A stretch of 64,000 nt of DNA from Peptoniphilus equinus (GTDB lineage: Bacteria; Bacillota; Clostridia; Tissierellales; Peptoniphilaceae). Every line of letters begins with the position of its first letter. Position 1 is the stretch's first letter. The position numbers were made by a program, and so were the translations under genes. Positions 63,940-64,000 of the stretch are shown piece after piece. Location of the stretch: assembly GCF_027921445.1 (NCBI RefSeq), contig NZ_CP115667.1, forward strand, positions 868,001 to 932,000, written 5' to 3'. The notes under the pieces were generated by a model, which was not told the origin of the DNA, did no database searches, and saw nothing but the letters and a program-made list of their open reading frames with translations.

Positions 63940-64000
63940 TATCTAACCTTATTTCCAATTCAAAACGGAGTTGATTATTCCGCAGCTCGGTGCTCACCAG
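63926..64000 (-). CDS. C-terminal end of an unidentified gene (cut by window edge)
   Basis: The last 24 codons of a minus-strand frame, ending at TAA 63928-63926 with RFELEIRLDNETR. It overlaps the AIR synthase start by 14 bases, an overlap typical of operon genes here. Too short to assign. Confidence 0.4.
   Translation of the reverse strand: MVSTELRNNQLRFELEIRLDNETR

Noticed and set aside
1-64000. tRNA, rRNA, prophage or insertion sequence
   Set aside because: The few gaps without genes were read on both strands and show no tRNA-like fold, transposase, integrase or terminal repeats.

Overview
The window reads as a chromosomal segment of a low-to-mid GC, Gram-positive Firmicute, most likely an anaerobic Clostridia/Tissierellia-type bacterium (Peptoniphilaceae-like). 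The basis is the yicC-gmk-rpoZ-coaBC-priA-def-fmt-rsmB-rlmN-prpC-prkC-rsgA-rpe-thiN order, a T-box in front of thrS, PASTA kinase and PASTA penicillin-binding protein, CdaA/CdaR, the MEP isoprenoid genes ispD and ispF, strong GGAGG ribosome sites and sigma-A promoters. The genus is inference. Almost every gene lies on the minus strand; only recX, a GIY-YIG gene and galU are on plus. No rRNA, tRNA, CRISPR array, prophage or insertion sequence was seen.

Layout. 1-1434: the 5' part of a BspA-like surface protein gene with an unusual leader (promoter, short leader ORF running through a 12.75-copy octanucleotide repeat, intrinsic terminator, then the gene). 1686-5345: a three-gene unit of dipeptide epimerase, DUF819 membrane protein and a beta-lactamase-fold/DUF3870 fusion, again with a leader terminator. 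5503-7739: thrS under T-box control. 7741-16759: a compact operon FHA protein-RodA-PBP2-ispD-ispF-transaldolase-glpX-rho-TrmH methylase-DUF6873. 16906-17443: a decayed Axe/Txe (YefM/YoeB) toxin-antitoxin module. 17636-18530: recX and GIY-YIG nuclease. 18489-24917: DUF5317-cdaA-cdaR-response regulator-histidine kinase-lipoprotein-small membrane protein.

25040-43647: a very long unit from asnS through leuS, yicC, gmk, rpoZ, coaBC, priA, def, fmt, a zinc peptidase, rsmB, rlmN, prpC, prkC, rsgA, rpe and thiN. 43644-46629: rarA, nrdR and ftsZ. 46668-56164: the division and cell wall cluster mraZ-rsmH-ftsL-ftsI-mraY-murD-ftsW-murG-ftsQ, with four 10-bp-phased MraZ boxes at its promoter; murC, murE, murF and ftsA are absent from it. 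56183-58969: a second two-component system with an HD-domain gene. 59010-59960: galU. 60274-64000: an RNase PH/RdgB fusion, a cell wall amidase, a HypE-like AIR synthase homologue and the tail of a further gene.

The genes together make up core cell-envelope synthesis and control (two wall elongation/division sets, PASTA kinase and phosphatase, c-di-AMP synthesis), translation and RNA processing. The most novel signal is the bspA leader: changing the octamer copy number by one moves the leader ORF into frames that translate into the terminator hairpin. This suggests a phase-variable, translation-coupled attenuator for a surface protein. The dipeptide epimerase leader shares sequence features with it.
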